A DNA stretch of 64,000 nucleotides from Labia minor (taxonomy: Eukaryota; Arthropoda; Insecta; Dermaptera; Spongiphoridae), in NCBI GenBank assembly GCA_963082975.1, contig OY720349.1, positions 46,853,962 to 46,917,961 of the forward strand, in the 5' to 3' direction. Positions 11,540-23,543 of the stretch are shown in pieces. The notes under the pieces were generated by a model. The model did not search any database and was not told the DNA's origin. It saw only the letters and a list, made by a program, of their open reading frames with translations. The translations under genes and the position numbers were made by a program. Each line of letters opens with the position of its first letter. The first letter of the stretch is position 1.

Positions 11540-12110
11540 CTATCATATTTTATTGATTTTATTTTTAATTATAAGAAGAGATAACACTATATTTTTATAA
11601 GAGTAAATTTCACACATTTTGGGGTTTATTGCTCTTTACAAAGATTTTATAGATTTTAAAATGAGTCTAATACAAGTTTCTGAGGATGACGAACCTGTCG
11701 AAATTATGATAATGTTTAATAAAATTTATATTGAAACTTAAAACCCAGTGATTTTAATTTACTTAATAATTAACATTTAACTTATTGATTCTATTATTTA
11801 TTTTTCAATTTTTTCAGTTTCTTTAATTAATTGGAGATGATTAAAAAAGAATTTCAGGTTAAATTTCTAAACAAATCTTTATATAAAATAACTTATTATC
11901 TAATAATTACATATTTATTATATTAATATATTGAATTTACTGAAATGCAAATATTTGATAATTTATTTGTTTAATTAATTTCAAAAGATGATAATAAAAA
12001 AACATGAAATGTTGAATATGCTACATTTTTTAATTGTCTTGTACGTTTGTGATTCTGTTTTTAATTAAATGATATAAAAAAAAACGGATTGATTTGAACT
12101 TTCAAATTAA
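11540..12110. other. A+T-rich intergenic DNA
   Basis: Nothing identifiable. Confidence 0.45.
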
Positions 12111-12720
12111 TCTAAGCTTTGTTCTTTGTTAAAAAGTTGAAACGGTCATTGGATGTCCAATTGGATTGTTTTTTATTGGTAAATATTGTTTGGTGGGTTT
12201 GCAAAGCGGGGCATTGCGCTGGACGGAAGGTGCGTGAACTGGAGGCTGGACTCCGGAGGCAATGTAAGGCCAGGGACCTCTGGTCCTGACGCCCTACCTT
12301 TTCACACGCCATTATGAATTCGCTCCTGAAAACTGACAAACACCACACCACGCTCTACGACTATTGACTTTTCATATTTCGACCCGAGTTGCCACTTGAA
12401 ACGCACAACTTTTACAATCCACTTTTTCAACTTCACCAGACATGTAGAGATATTTTCTCTCTCTAGAATCAAGTATATTTTATATATAGAACTCGTCAAA
12501 CTTTTTCAAGAGATCGCATTTTCATTAATGTCTGGCAGTATTTTATCCATTTTATTATAACACTCGCTTCTGTAGACTCTGCTGTTCTGGCTTATCAATT
12601 TATTTTCGCCTGCAGCATGTGGAGGAGGCTGTTCGCTTCCAATTGCCATTTTTAAATGGTGTCGTATTTCAAATCCTCTCTGCTTCTGCCACCTACTATC
12701 ATACTAAAGACCTCTCATAG
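12110..12720. other. G+C-richer island, possible exon or promoter DNA
   Basis: The base composition stands out from the surrounding A+T-rich sequence between about 12200 and 12460. Minus-strand frames are open through much of it but do not resemble a known family. It may contain the 5' end of a gene transcribed leftwards (see the exon candidate at 12298-12312). Confidence 0.35.
12298..12312 (-). CDS. Candidate first coding exon (MACEK), gene unknown
   Basis: Within a G+C-richer island (12110-12700) the minus strand has TCAGTT (12336-12331), an arthropod initiator match. About 22 nt downstream comes ATGGCGTGTGAAAAG followed by GTAGGG, a good donor. This would be a five-codon first exon with its further exons to the left. 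No next exon was identified, and short matches of this kind arise by chance, so this is only a candidate. Confidence 0.22.
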
Positions 12721-13226
12721 AATACCTCATAATATATTTATAGAGCGACACATTTCAGTTTAAAAATTCCCTTATTCTATTTCAAAAAAAAAAAAAAAAA
12801 GAAAAATTATTAGACTAATCATTTTCTATATACCCTTGATTTGTCATTTGTTATTTATGATTCACCGAAATTGTTTCTTTTAAAATTTAATAAAAAAATT
12901 AAATTATTAAAGTCTTCGGTTGCACTTGCGAACAGTTAATATAATATAAATATTTAATTATTTAAAAAAAAAACATATATAATAAATTAATTAGCAAAAT
13001 ATTTTATAAAATCGAGATTACAAGATAAGTAGTTATGTAAAAAGATATGTAAAATAGATAATATTTATAACAATTTAAAAAAATACAAATATATTAGATA
13101 AAAACAAGAGTGTAATTAATTTATTCATTATTAGTGGTGACGAAGATGTATAGAACCCAAAATATCAATTTTTAATTTTTAATTTTAGATAAGTTCTATT
13201 ATAATATTTTTTGCTTTTATATAAAA
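12720..13226. other. A+T-rich intergenic DNA
   Basis: Nothing identifiable apart from homopolymer runs. Confidence 0.45.
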
Positions 13227-13230
13227 AAAT

Positions 13231-13794
13231 CTGGAGTATCTCCACCCGACTATCTCGCAAATTTAAATTGGATTAATTAACATATATTATATTTAAATTA
13301 AATTTAATTAATTCAATTATAAATTAAGATAATAAATAATATTTAATAAACCAACGCGTTAGGCTCTTTGTTGATGGCTCCTGCTGGCGCGTAATTGCCA
13401 GTCAGCATATTAAAAAATTAATTCCGGTACTTTCAGCAATTCAATCAAGCTGAAATTCTATATATAGCAGTTTTATACAATTTTTAATAATGTGAATAAC
13501 TCTCAAATATATATCTTTATTTTTACGGTCACTTTAGAGGAAAATAAATGAAAACGAGGTAGGCTCTTCCGAAAGAGTTACATTTCTTAAAAGTTGATTG
13601 AAAACTACGAATTTTGAAAAATGCCCGTGTACCAAATTTCATGATTCTAGCTCCAACCGTTTTTGCACACACACAGAAATGTTTCTCAACCTTGTGAAAA
13701 TGACTCAAGAACTTTCAAAACGTTTAAAAACATCAAAATCTCGACATAGAAAATTTTCGTGATGGCAATACTATCCTTGGTGAGATAGTAAAAA
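13231..13794 (-). mobile_element. Family A Helentron-like element, reversed, older copy
   Basis: Both ends are present in the minus-strand sense: a T-run with ACTATCTC at about 13790-13780, and GCGAGATAGTCGGGTGGAGA then TACTCCAG at the other end. The copy has many substitutions, its microsatellite has shrunk to a few CA units (about 13667-13675), and it has lost part of the segment after the core. This suggests it is older than the copies at 57345 and 62762. Confidence 0.8.
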
Positions 13795-13796
13795 TG

Positions 13797-15205
13797 TAAA
13801 AATAATTCACTGAATTTATATTTTCATTATAAATTCTTTAGAAAGCATCGTCATGATAAAATTGGAGGCTTAACAGATTGATTTTTAGAAATTTGAAATT
13901 ACAAAATAATTAAATGAGATATTTTTTAATGAATTAATATTATGTATTGATATTAAGAAGATGTATACTAGATATGAAATGTACTTTGTGTAACTATATA
14001 GCTATTAAAATAATGAGTTCAATCGAAATGATGGATGCCAGTGAAAAATGCTATCTCTATTCATAACAGACATCGTTAATGAACATGGAATTTTTCTTTT
14101 CGATCATGAAATGAGAGAACGTTATCACCGTTGATTATTATCTGGAGGGATTGTAAATAAACATTTCATAAAATGGATATTTATAAACTGAGACGGCGTT
14201 AATTAATCCCGTAAATGAATGAATGACTAGTGATGGACATTCACTAAAGCTCTTGGGAAATAAACCGAAAGTCAAAAAGAGTCGATTTCAATTAAATCCA
14301 GTAACTGGACCGGGTGCCAAATGTCCAAACCGCACGATGAATATTCAATAATGAACATCATTGGATGTTCAGCAATTTTCACGAATGAGAATGGAATTTA
14401 TCATGTGATTCATTATCATCAGGGAGGAAATAATTTAAAAAGGAATTAAATAAATAACGTTAAACAAGTGGGATTGAATAAAAAAAAAACGAGTACTATT
14501 TTCAATTTATAAGCGAATTTCATTGAAGGCGATGTCATTTATGAGATGAATTTCCTCTTTAATCAAATGAAAAATAGTAATAGAAAAAGGAACAGAAAAA
14601 ATTGATTAGAAAGTTTTGTAATCTCTGTAACAAGAATAGAATATATAACAAAATTTTAGGAGAAATAACAAGAACGACGAGAATGTGCTAAGGCACATAA
14701 CATAAGAAAATATATATTCTACAATAATATATAACTAGAAGGGTTCATAGAAGGCATCTATTTTTAGGTAATAATTTGCTAATAAAAATAGGTCATTAAA
14801 TCATTTCAATAATTTATAATATATGTTAATTATATATTAATCAAAAGCATTAGTTTAAGAGGCTTTTTCTGATCATTAACAACCAAATAAAATTAATGTA
14901 ATATCTTAGTCTCGCTTAATGAAACATCCGTTGGAGTTTAATATTAATTATTAGGATAAATCTTGAATTATGAAATTAAATTTTCAATCCACATTTTAAT
15001 CAGATTAAATTTTTTCAAGAAAATTCCTAAATGTCAAAAATATTTTAAAATGATTATGGTTTTATATTAGAATAATTTTTATCACTATTTTAAGATTGAG
15101 TCTTGTAAAAGAAGTTTAAAATTTTTAACACTAATAATTTGTCGTTTAATTGTTTTTTTTAATTTTCAATAATATGTTGATTAATTTTTAAGATGTAATC
15201 AAATA
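13797..15205. other. Intergenic DNA
   Basis: A+T-rich, with a somewhat more complex part at about 14020-14420. No coding frame, splice pattern or repeat could be supported. Confidence 0.4.
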
Positions 15206-15208
15206 AAT

Positions 15209-15425
15209 GATTTTCTATCTATCTCTGTGGCTCTACGGAACTCGATAGTTCTTGGCCGCCGCAGCCACATTTCTCCAAGTGTCCCTATCCTGTGTGTGAG
15301 CCACAACCATCCAACTCCTACTTTCTCACATCTCTCTCTCGTCCCTTCCTATACTGTCCACCCGCCGCGTCCTTGACCTTTCAAGCCGCAGTTTCCCAAT
15401 CGGTCTCTCCACCAATATATTTTTC
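15209..15425 (-). pseudogene. RTE-type retrotransposon 3' end relic
   Basis: Read on the minus strand, it encodes the C-terminal tail of an RTE-like polymerase protein: HTQDRDTWRNVAAAAKNYRVP followed by TAG (about 15292-15236), then the GAGCCACAGAGATAGATAG tail. The GATA-type simple repeat after the stop is the usual 3' end of these elements. The more upstream part (about 15425-15300) resembles the GRP/K-rich region before the tail but is frameshifted. Confidence 0.7.
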
Positions 15426-15429
15426 GGCA

Positions 15430-17035
15430 TACTTAATAAATGATTTTACTATATTTTAATGAATAAAAGGTTAGTTTTAAAAAGTTGAATTCTCTAGAGT
15501 CTATATGTCCTCACCTCTCCAATTTACATATATAATATTATGGATATATAATATATTTTTTTAAAATGTTTACTTTTAGATTTATTCATTTCGTACAAAC
15601 CATGGAATCGTTTTTAAATAATAGACCAACTCAAACACGGAAATAAATCTTTTATTTAAAACGAGGATATATACTCTTTGCTATATTTAGAATTGTTATT
15701 CATTGAATCCAGCTGGAATCTTATCCAAGTTGTGTTCGGTCTCTTTAAGATGTCACTTTCCTATTCTACCTGAAGTACAATCCGGATCTGTTAACGCCCA
15801 CGATAATGGGCTCGTTTGGTTTTGAGGAGATGGATCCGGATCCACTCAACCACGAGCCACGACAAAGCCTCTCACATTGTCCAAATATAAAATGACATAA
15901 GGGTAATTGACAAGATTTTAGATTCCGTTTAGGAATGAGGGTGGAAGCTTTCAAAATGTAAATTCACTTGAATAGAAATATTTAAAGAATCCAAAAAAAA
16001 AAGAATTTAATATATTGGGTAATTTTAATCAAGTTCAAAATTATATAATACCTGTAAATAAAAAAAAGTAAAAGAAAAAAAAAGAAAGAGGTTTATCTTA
16101 GATCATATATTACTTATATTGAACAATTCATTGTTTAATTTGATCTCTGAAACAAAACGAATATAAATATGTAGATAAAGGCACCAAAGGAACAATTTAA
16201 ATCCCTAAGGGGAACAATATATAGCGAATGCTTCTCATCTTCCAACAAGGCAATTTATAATATTACAAGTATAAGATATATATGTTGTACATTGTACAAT
16301 ATAAATGTACTAAAAGATATATACAATAATTATTAATATATATTAATTGGTAAAAGTGAATTTAATTTATTTAAATTCTTATTGTAAGTATTTAAACTAG
16401 AAATCTCGCACATAATTAATTTTAATTCGATTCAGTTAATAAAATAAAAGCAAATTTAAAATTTATTAGATATTAATAAACTAGACGAAGATTTATATAA
16501 AAATGATCCCAGCCGACCTGAACCACTTACTATTTTATGAGAGAAGTGAATTTGAAATGGATTGGAACTCCTGGTTGACACCATTACAGAGTGAGATTAT
16601 TTCCAGAGCCGTTATATTTATGTTACTAGTGAGATTCTTTGTTGACGATGAAAGAAAATCTAGTTCCTTTTAACAAATATTTTAAATTCTTTAGTTAAAT
16701 TCTATTTTAAATGGGTTTATTGGTGATATTCATAAGAAATATATATTAAAAAAAAACATTTCATTGAATGTTATGTTAAATCAATATTGAAATGATACCA
16801 TTTTAATGAAGATCTTTTAATTCTTGTATAACACTTTTTTTCCTTCTAAATTCAATTAGTTAATTTAATATTTAAAATAAACTCTGTATTCTAAAATCTC
16901 TTATATATTTCTTGTAAATATAAATTTATCATCAATATGAGAAAAATAAATATTAAAGTTTTTTTTTAATCTAATTAAGATTTTACTTAAGAAGAATTTT
17001 TTTTCTTTGAATATTTCTTCAATTATTTAAAAAAA
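15430..17035. other. Intergenic DNA
   Basis: Mostly A+T-rich. A patch at about 15760-15960 with GGATCCGGATCC is less biased but has no credible gene. Another at about 16500-16640 shows nothing recognisable. Confidence 0.4.
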
Positions 17036-17037
17036 AA

Positions 17038-17650
17038 TTCGGGAGTGTCCTCCCCTAGACTTTCCCGCATATAAATAGGTAATTAGATTATTATTATTAT
17101 TATGTTTTAACAATAAAAATAAACAAACTAATTAATTTAAATTATAAAGTAAAATGGTTTAACACTATTATATATATTTATAATTTACACCTAACGCTAC
17201 TTGTATAGGTAAAATGTCACTTCCGGTAGTCAGATCATGATGAAATTTGGTATCTGAATTTTTTTCATATTTTTAAATCGATATACAAAATATGAAGCAA
17301 ATATCTCGAAGCAAACTGGTACTTTACTTGAAAGGTAAACGCAACCAGTGTAGGTAAAGTACCACTTCCGGTTAACCGATTTTGACGAAATTTTGGTAGA
17401 AATCTACAAACTGTGAATAATATCGGTGTACCAAATTTCGAAGTCCTAGCTTGATTAGTTTTTGAGTAAATTTGCTTACAGACATTACATACATACATAC
17501 ATACATACATACACACACAGACATAATTCGAAAAATGGTATTTTCCGACTCAGGGAGGTCTAAAACGTCAAGATCTATCGAAATCTCGAAGTCGAAATTT
17601 TTGACGATTCCAATACTTCCCTTATGCGAAGTATGCGGGAAAGTAAAAAA
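17038..17650 (-). mobile_element. Family B Helentron-like element, reversed, complete ends
   Basis: In the minus-strand sense it begins with a T-run and ACTTTCCCGCATACTTCGCA, then ATGTCTGTGTG and a short TATG run. The core has GAAATTTGGTACACCGATA and TTAACCGGAAGTGG. It ends with GCGGGAAAGTCTAGGGGAGG and CACTCCCG before a T-run. GGGAG and CTCCC form the final hairpin around GACA. Unlike the copy at 59633-60945, it carries no family C insert. Confidence 0.85.
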
Positions 17651-17654
17651 CAAT

Positions 17655-19060
17655 TATAATTTCATATTTTAATTAATATTTTTAAAAAAGATTAATTTGG
17701 AAAATAAATAATATAAATAGTGGGGTGGCGTACAAGTAAATATTGTAACAATAAAAGTATGCGAATAATGTGATACAAAAATTGGGTTTATTTATCAAAT
17801 TTAAATTTTCATTTTTGTAAGATATTTTTTTTTTAAAGTGACTTAATGAAACTATTCTTAATTAGAATTACTTCATTCTCCCATACAATCCATATCAAAT
17901 TTAATTTCTTGATATTATTCAATAGTAAAATCATTAAATAAAAATTACTATATTTTCCCTACGGCAAAAGAATATATATTCATTTTGTATAATTCTTTAA
18001 ATATATTTTTGAAAATATTTATTTGAAAGTTGTTTTTACATTAATAGTTAAGTTTTAAATATATCAATCACTGAAGGTTTTTCTCTAATAAGATGGAAAT
18101 TTTAATAGTTATCTTGTGATATGATTTTTTTGAAACCAGGACAGAATGACAAGGACAGAGATTCTATAAATTAATAATTATTTATATTATTAATTTATTT
18201 ATTATTTATATAAACGATAAATAAATACAATTATATTTTTTAATCCAGATATAAATTTTATTATTTTATTAAATTAGAATATTTTTAAATTAACCAAAAA
18301 GCTAATCAACTAATCAACTAAATTTATGAGTACAACAAAAACAATATTCACAAATTGAGTTAATTAAATTAACTGTGCCTTTTGTAATCATTTAATTAAC
18401 CTCAGAATTAAAAAGGTCCTTGTAAAAGAAGATGAGCAAAAATCTCTTTTGAACAACAATTAAATATAGAGACTACAGGGGTACACGTTAAATTAGTTTA
18501 GTCTAATTGAATTTAAAAAGGGCCGTTTGTCAAGACAGACTATCTCTCTCTTTCTCACTAAGAAGTAAATGGTTCAATAAATGAATAAGAATATTAGAAA
18601 AAGAAAAATGATAAATTTTCTGTTATAAGCAGATTTTCCAAAAGGATTGTTTCAAAAACATTCATGTCTTCTCGGAATTGGTATTTTATTTTATTTTTTA
18701 AAATAATATATTTTGAATTATTTTAATCGCCTTAAAATACACATCGTTCAATGCTCTTTTAAAAGTAAATATTATTGTTTATATTATTTCTTCCGAAAGA
18801 CTTGATTGCGTTCATACATAATAACATTTTACATTAATGAAATTTCTCATCAAGATAGAAGAATTATAAATCATTTTGGGAAATTATCAGTCGATAAAAT
18901 AAGAACTCTTAATTTTAGATATTTCAGAAATTTGGATGGTTGTATGAGAGAATTGTATAAGAAGAAGTATGGGTTTAAAATTCAAATAAAACATTTAATA
19001 TGACTTGTATCTAGTTATTAATGAATTTTAAATATTTACTTTTATTAATATAATAAAATA
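17655..19060. other. A+T-rich intergenic DNA
   Basis: No supported gene. A 65-codon open frame at about 18806-19003 has no recognisable similarity and biased composition. Confidence 0.45.
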
Positions 19061-19062
19061 AT

Positions 19063-19225
19063 TTAGAGATGTCCGGGAAACTCAAGTGTTACCATGGCAA
19101 CCGATAACAACGAATTTCAAATTTGACTCTACATTTTAGTTAGAAATTTTTTTTCCAGAATGAAGATGTAAAGTAATAATCGTAGCCCTTGCATAATCTT
19201 GGGCGCTCCAAAATTTCGCATCTCT
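19063..19225. mobile_element. Possible short inverted-repeat element
   Basis: AGAGATG at the left and its complement CATCTCT at the right bracket a G+C-richer stretch of about 160 bases. The inverted match is short and no target duplication was found, so this is tentative. Confidence 0.25.
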
Positions 19226-19671
19226 GATTTAGACAGTGATGAAAATAACTTAAATATCTTATTTGACAACTAGCAGCCTAGAGTATTAAATTATTTGATT
19301 TTTATTTAAATATTTAAATTATATATTTATATATATACACGGACAACAGCCCAAAGATTAGCGCAACCAGCAAATGTCAATATTAAACATGAACTTATCG
19401 ACAAAAGAGATCGTTTTTTTAATTTTTTAATATCCACGACCAGAACAACATCAAAACAAAAATTAAAGAAAACTCCGCTCAAGGCAGATTACTAAAAAGT
19501 GATCATTAGGTATACGAAAAATATTGTTTTCAAAGAACTATTTAATTAATTGCTACAAGCCACGATAAATTAATTTTAAACTTAGATTGCAAACACCGTT
19601 TGCAACGGGTTCAACTAGTTTTAATATATAAAAACAATAGAAGAATGGAAATTATTACTAGTATATATATA

Positions 19672-20354
19672 CAGTGGCGTACCTAAGGGGGGGGGGGCGG
19701 TGGGTGCGGTCCGCACCGGGCGGCACTTATCTTGGGCGGCATTTTTTATATTTAGTTATAGTTGTAAAAAGCAACTTATTCATTTCATATTTATTTTTTT
19801 TTTCTTTCTTGAATAATAAATGATTATTATGATTATTATAAGTTTACTATTTGATTTATATAAATTATGATCAACTATATAATTTCGAATATTATTCCTC
19901 GGTGTATATAAATGCATTTTAGTGTAAATTTTGAATTCTAATTCCAAGAACAGGATTATAATTTTATTTTATTGTATTCATTAAAATTCATTGAATTCGT
20001 AAACGCCTCTTTAAGATTTTGTTCGGCAAAATTATCTTCGTTCTACAATGAGTCAATTAAGACTACAAAATCTTGCAATATTGTCAATAGAACAAGAAAT
20101 TACAAATAATATAAATTTTGAGAGCATTATACACGATTTTTCTAGTATGAAAGCTAGAAGAGTAAATATTATATAAATATGTTTACGAGTGCATACAAAT
20201 ATGTGTAAAAAAAATTTACTCTGTGTATTAATTAATATTGATTAAATAACTTAATAATTTATTTATGTGTATTAATTTATAAAAGCCACTATTTGATTGA
20301 GTTATAATAGAAAGGGCGGCAAACTGGAGATCGCCCCGGGAGGCAAAAGTTCTG
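19672..20354 (+). mobile_element. hAT element relic (683 bp) with 8 bp target duplication
   Basis: The element starts CAGTGGCGTACCTAAGGGGG and ends in CTG, and is bracketed by TATATATA on both sides (19664-19671 and 20355-20362), an 8 bp duplication as hAT elements make. The low-complexity duplication is weaker evidence than a unique one. Inside are a G-rich left arm with GCGGTCCGCACCGGGCGGC and a right arm with GGGCGGC and CGCCCCGGGAGGC, plus the C-terminal end of a transposase (separate entry). Most of the transposase gene is missing. Confidence 0.75.
20048..20176 (+). pseudogene. hAT transposase C-terminal fragment
   Basis: The frame from ATG at 20048 reads MSQLRLQNLAILSIEQE and continues through NFESIIHDF to MKARRVNII and a stop. 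This is the typical end of the hAT C-terminal dimerisation region in ZBED/zinc-finger-MYM-like transposases: an alanine/leucine-rich helix with LSIE, then an F..KKAR-type tail. Nothing of the catalytic DDE core remains upstream, so the piece is non-functional and lies in its proper place near the right end of the 19672-20354 element. Confidence 0.65.
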
Positions 20355-20364
20355 TATATATATA

Positions 20365-21330
20365 TATAAATGTTTATAATTGAAGTATGAATTATTACTA
20401 ACTTTCAGTTAATGTACAATCCATAGAAAAAATGTAAGATCCTTAGAATATGCATAAGAAACAAGGAATTGGGTTGTTTGTTCCATATAGAGAAGCCTAA
20501 TGAGCCGCCCTGTGTTGAGTTGGAGGAGACTTGAGGGCAGAGTACCGAGTTCGTCAAGCGAGAAGAACATCATTTACTCCTTCACGAGTCATTTGGCCCT
20601 ACACCCGACTCTTTTTCTCATCCCATCATACACCGTGGAGCAGTCAATGTAAAGAATTAATTAGAAATTGGATAATTAATTCTTATTTGTTTTACAATCT
20701 ACATTAGTCATTATAATATACAAAGTTCATCATGAATAAAATAATAAAAATACCTAAGTATATATTTGGGCTTGAACTTCGTCAATATGGTCTATACAAT
20801 ATAATAAATTAATATTATTTTTAAATGAAAATCAAATATTTAATTAAAATTTATTCAAATAAATTTATAAATAACATTTAACTCTTGTCTTTCAACTTGT
20901 TAATTGTTCTCGAAATATATACAAGAGATGAATTTAGGATCTTTTTGAAGGTTTGAAGGCTAACTAATAATTAGTTAGGAAAGAGAGGGAAGCAATTAAT
21001 TTAATATTAAATACTAAATAATTATTCCAAAGATATCAGAAACCGGAGTGTGCTTGACCACACGGAGGACCCTTTCCTTGAACTTTGATATAAATTTTGT
21101 CAGCTTTTGAATATGCATCCATCTAATCAGATTCTATTAAATGTCATGATGATTCCCATACAAACAAAGATATAATTTGATTATTCTAGTGTCTTAATTT
21201 TCCGAATCAATTTCATACAGCTATTGTTTAATAGTTAAATTATTTAAGAAAATATAAAAATTGTTTATAAAAATTGTATATCAAAATTATATGTAAAAAT
21301 TGAATATAAAAAAATATTTAAAATAGAAAT
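20365..21330. other. Intergenic DNA with a G+C-richer patch
   Basis: The patch at about 20480-20660 (GAGTTGGAGGAGACTTGAGG) stands out but contains no long frame or recognised repeat. A second small patch lies at about 21040-21090. The rest is A+T-rich. Confidence 0.4.
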
Positions 21331-21378
21331 TATTTTTTTACTATCTCGCCAGTCTGTCTGTCTCTCTCTCTCTCTCTC

Positions 21379-21419
<41 letters not shown>

Positions 21420-21750
21420 CATGAAATTTGGTACACGGGCACTATTCAAAATTCGTAGTTTCCTATCAACTTTTGAGAAATGTAGCTCAACCGGAAGAGG
21501 GTCATTGCCTACAACGTTTTGATTTTTTTTTTCCTCTAAAGTGACCGTAAAAATAAAAATATATGGTTGATAGTTTTTCACTTGATTAAAAATTGTATAA
21601 AACTGCTATATATAGAATTTCAGCTAGATTGAATCGCTGAAAGTACCGGAATTAATTTTTTTACTCGTTGGCTGGCAATCACGCGCCAACACGTGACGTG
21701 GTGCCATCAAAAAGAGCCAAACATGCGCTGATTTAATAAATATTATTTAT
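21331..21750 (+). mobile_element. Family A Helentron-like element with shortened 5' arm
   Basis: It starts with the T-run and ACTATCTCGCCAG, but then jumps straight into a CT/TG microsatellite (21352-21416) and the core. The 120 or so bases that normally lie between the 5' hairpin and the microsatellite are missing. The core with GAAATTTGGTACACGGGC, CAACCGGAAGAGGG and the GACGTGGTGCCATCAA segment are intact. The terminal hairpin is not seen. Confidence 0.75.
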
Positions 21751-21754
21751 AAAT

Positions 21755-22200
21755 ATATATATATATAAGTCAATTATTATTATTTCTCCTTTTGTTTTTT
21801 TATTTATTTCTCTGTAAACTGGTGTCACCTTACATTTTTCATGGCATCAAAATATGGTTTTAATTTTAAAATATTAAGGGTGATAATAGGTATAAGTATT
21901 GTAATTTATGGTTACAAATAAATGCCAAAAGTGGTTATCGCATTCAATGTCTTATATAAGTTAAAAGAGAGCTTCAAGGTAAAGGTTCACATCACAATCT
22001 GATTGATAAAGAAAATTTCAAGGATTCACTTTCACATAATAAAATAATTTATAGATCATTTTTTTTTTATTAAACAAATAGCCTTAACAAGATAAAATAA
22101 ATTTCAAGAAAAAAATATTTGGTTATCTGTATCAAAGTTTTAATAATATTATATTTAGTTTATTTACTTTTCTGAAATTAAAAAGATTAAAAAGGAAAAT
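21755..22200. other. A+T-rich intergenic DNA
   Basis: Nothing identifiable. Confidence 0.45.
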
Positions 22201-22319
22201 TTTGTGATAGATAAGTGGTTTTTCTTTTTACTTTGCCTTCTTTCTTGATGAGTGTTGAAATCATCACAATTCTTTTTGTTTTTTTTTTTTTTGTTGAAGA
22301 TTTTTTGAAAGGTAACGAA

Positions 22320-22660
22320 CGCATGTTCTCTCGGATTCTTTGGGTCCTGAAAAGAAAAGAAACGAGCGGAACACAAATGAACCCTCGGGACAGACGGAAC
22401 GACCGACAGGTAGGTCAGAAGCAGTACAGCAAAGACCGTGAGAGGGGGCCCCGGTGGCTGGAAGCTGGATGAAGGCTCTGAAGGAGAAGCCGGGGCAAGG
22501 TCGCCGAGCGCAGCAGTCGGTACGGAGGACCTGGCAACCTGGCAAGAATCTCAATCAAACCATTAATTTTTACCGGATTGCATATGGATGTCAAAATGGA
22601 GACAAGCACCGAAAAAAGAGAAAAGTAATTTTCAGGTAGGACTGTATTGAAAAATAAGAC
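22320..22660. other. G+C-rich island, possible 5' exon region
   Basis: This is among the most G+C-rich stretches in the window. On the plus strand ATGAACCCTCGGGACAGACG (from 22377) runs for eleven codons to CAG followed by GTAGGT, a strong donor match, and a second donor-like CAGGTAGGA lies at 22634-22642. Minus-strand frames are also open. No protein family could be recognised, so exon, untranslated leader and unmethylated promoter DNA remain equally possible. Confidence 0.3.
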
Positions 22661-23540
22661 AGTCAGACGCTTCATTAACCTTGATGAACATGAACAAGCC
22701 CTCCGACAACGTCAGGTTGCTTTAGAATTGCAATCCGTTTATGCTGGTTAAACGACTCAAATATCTTACAGCTTACACAATTTACAGAAAATAATAAGAT
22801 ACCATTTGAATGAAAAGGAAATTCTCTAAGTTTTTGGGGGTTCCTCAAATAATGATCAGAAGAATGTTTTTTATATACAAAAACCAGGCAAAGGAATTTT
22901 TTGTATTAAGGCATAAACAGCATTTGAAGGAAAATAATTACATATATAATTTTATAAATTGATGTAATTTAGAGTTAATTAAAGGAAAATAAATAAATAC
23001 ATTTTTTTTTTGTTAAAAGCTATAGTGTAGTATTTTGTTGTCATTTATATATCCTAGCAAACAAGGAGAAGAATAGAAATATCTTAACAAAAGAAGTTTA
23101 GTTAGTGAATGGCAATCCTGTTTCGTAATCTGTTGGATTTATTAAAAGTTACCAAGATCACATATTAGTGACTAAAAAAGGATTGCAAGGACTCATATCG
23201 TTTCAATACAATTGAAAAAACTAATGAAGGTCATGAATTTCTCAACTATAAAATCTGCAGTTGTGAACTGAGAAGATTTCAAATGAGTTTAATTATAAAG
23301 AGAAAAAAGAAAAAAAAATGAAAATGGTTAATCCTCCAAAATGTTAAAACATAAATTGACATTACAAGCTGCTGCAAATGGTAAAGAAGTGTAAAAAAAT
23401 ACCACAAAATTACTTTCTATTTCTTCTAAGGGTGCTTTTAATGATAAAAGAAAAAAAACAAAAAAAAAAACGTTATTGCAGACATAGCAATAAATGCCAA
23501 ATGTTAATCATTTATATTAAAATTTCTTACTCATAGATAT
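22660..23540. other. A+T-rich intergenic DNA
   Basis: No gene or repeat identified. Confidence 0.45.
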
Positions 23541-23543
23541 TAA

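Noticed and set aside
20980-21090. Possible tRNA-like or rRNA-like patch
   Set aside because: No cloverleaf and no rRNA-like segment could be folded or recognised by eye.
22164-22675. Several overlapping 60-96 codon frames on both strands
   Set aside because: Frames open on both strands are expected in a short G+C-rich island; none shows similarity or consistent splice structure.
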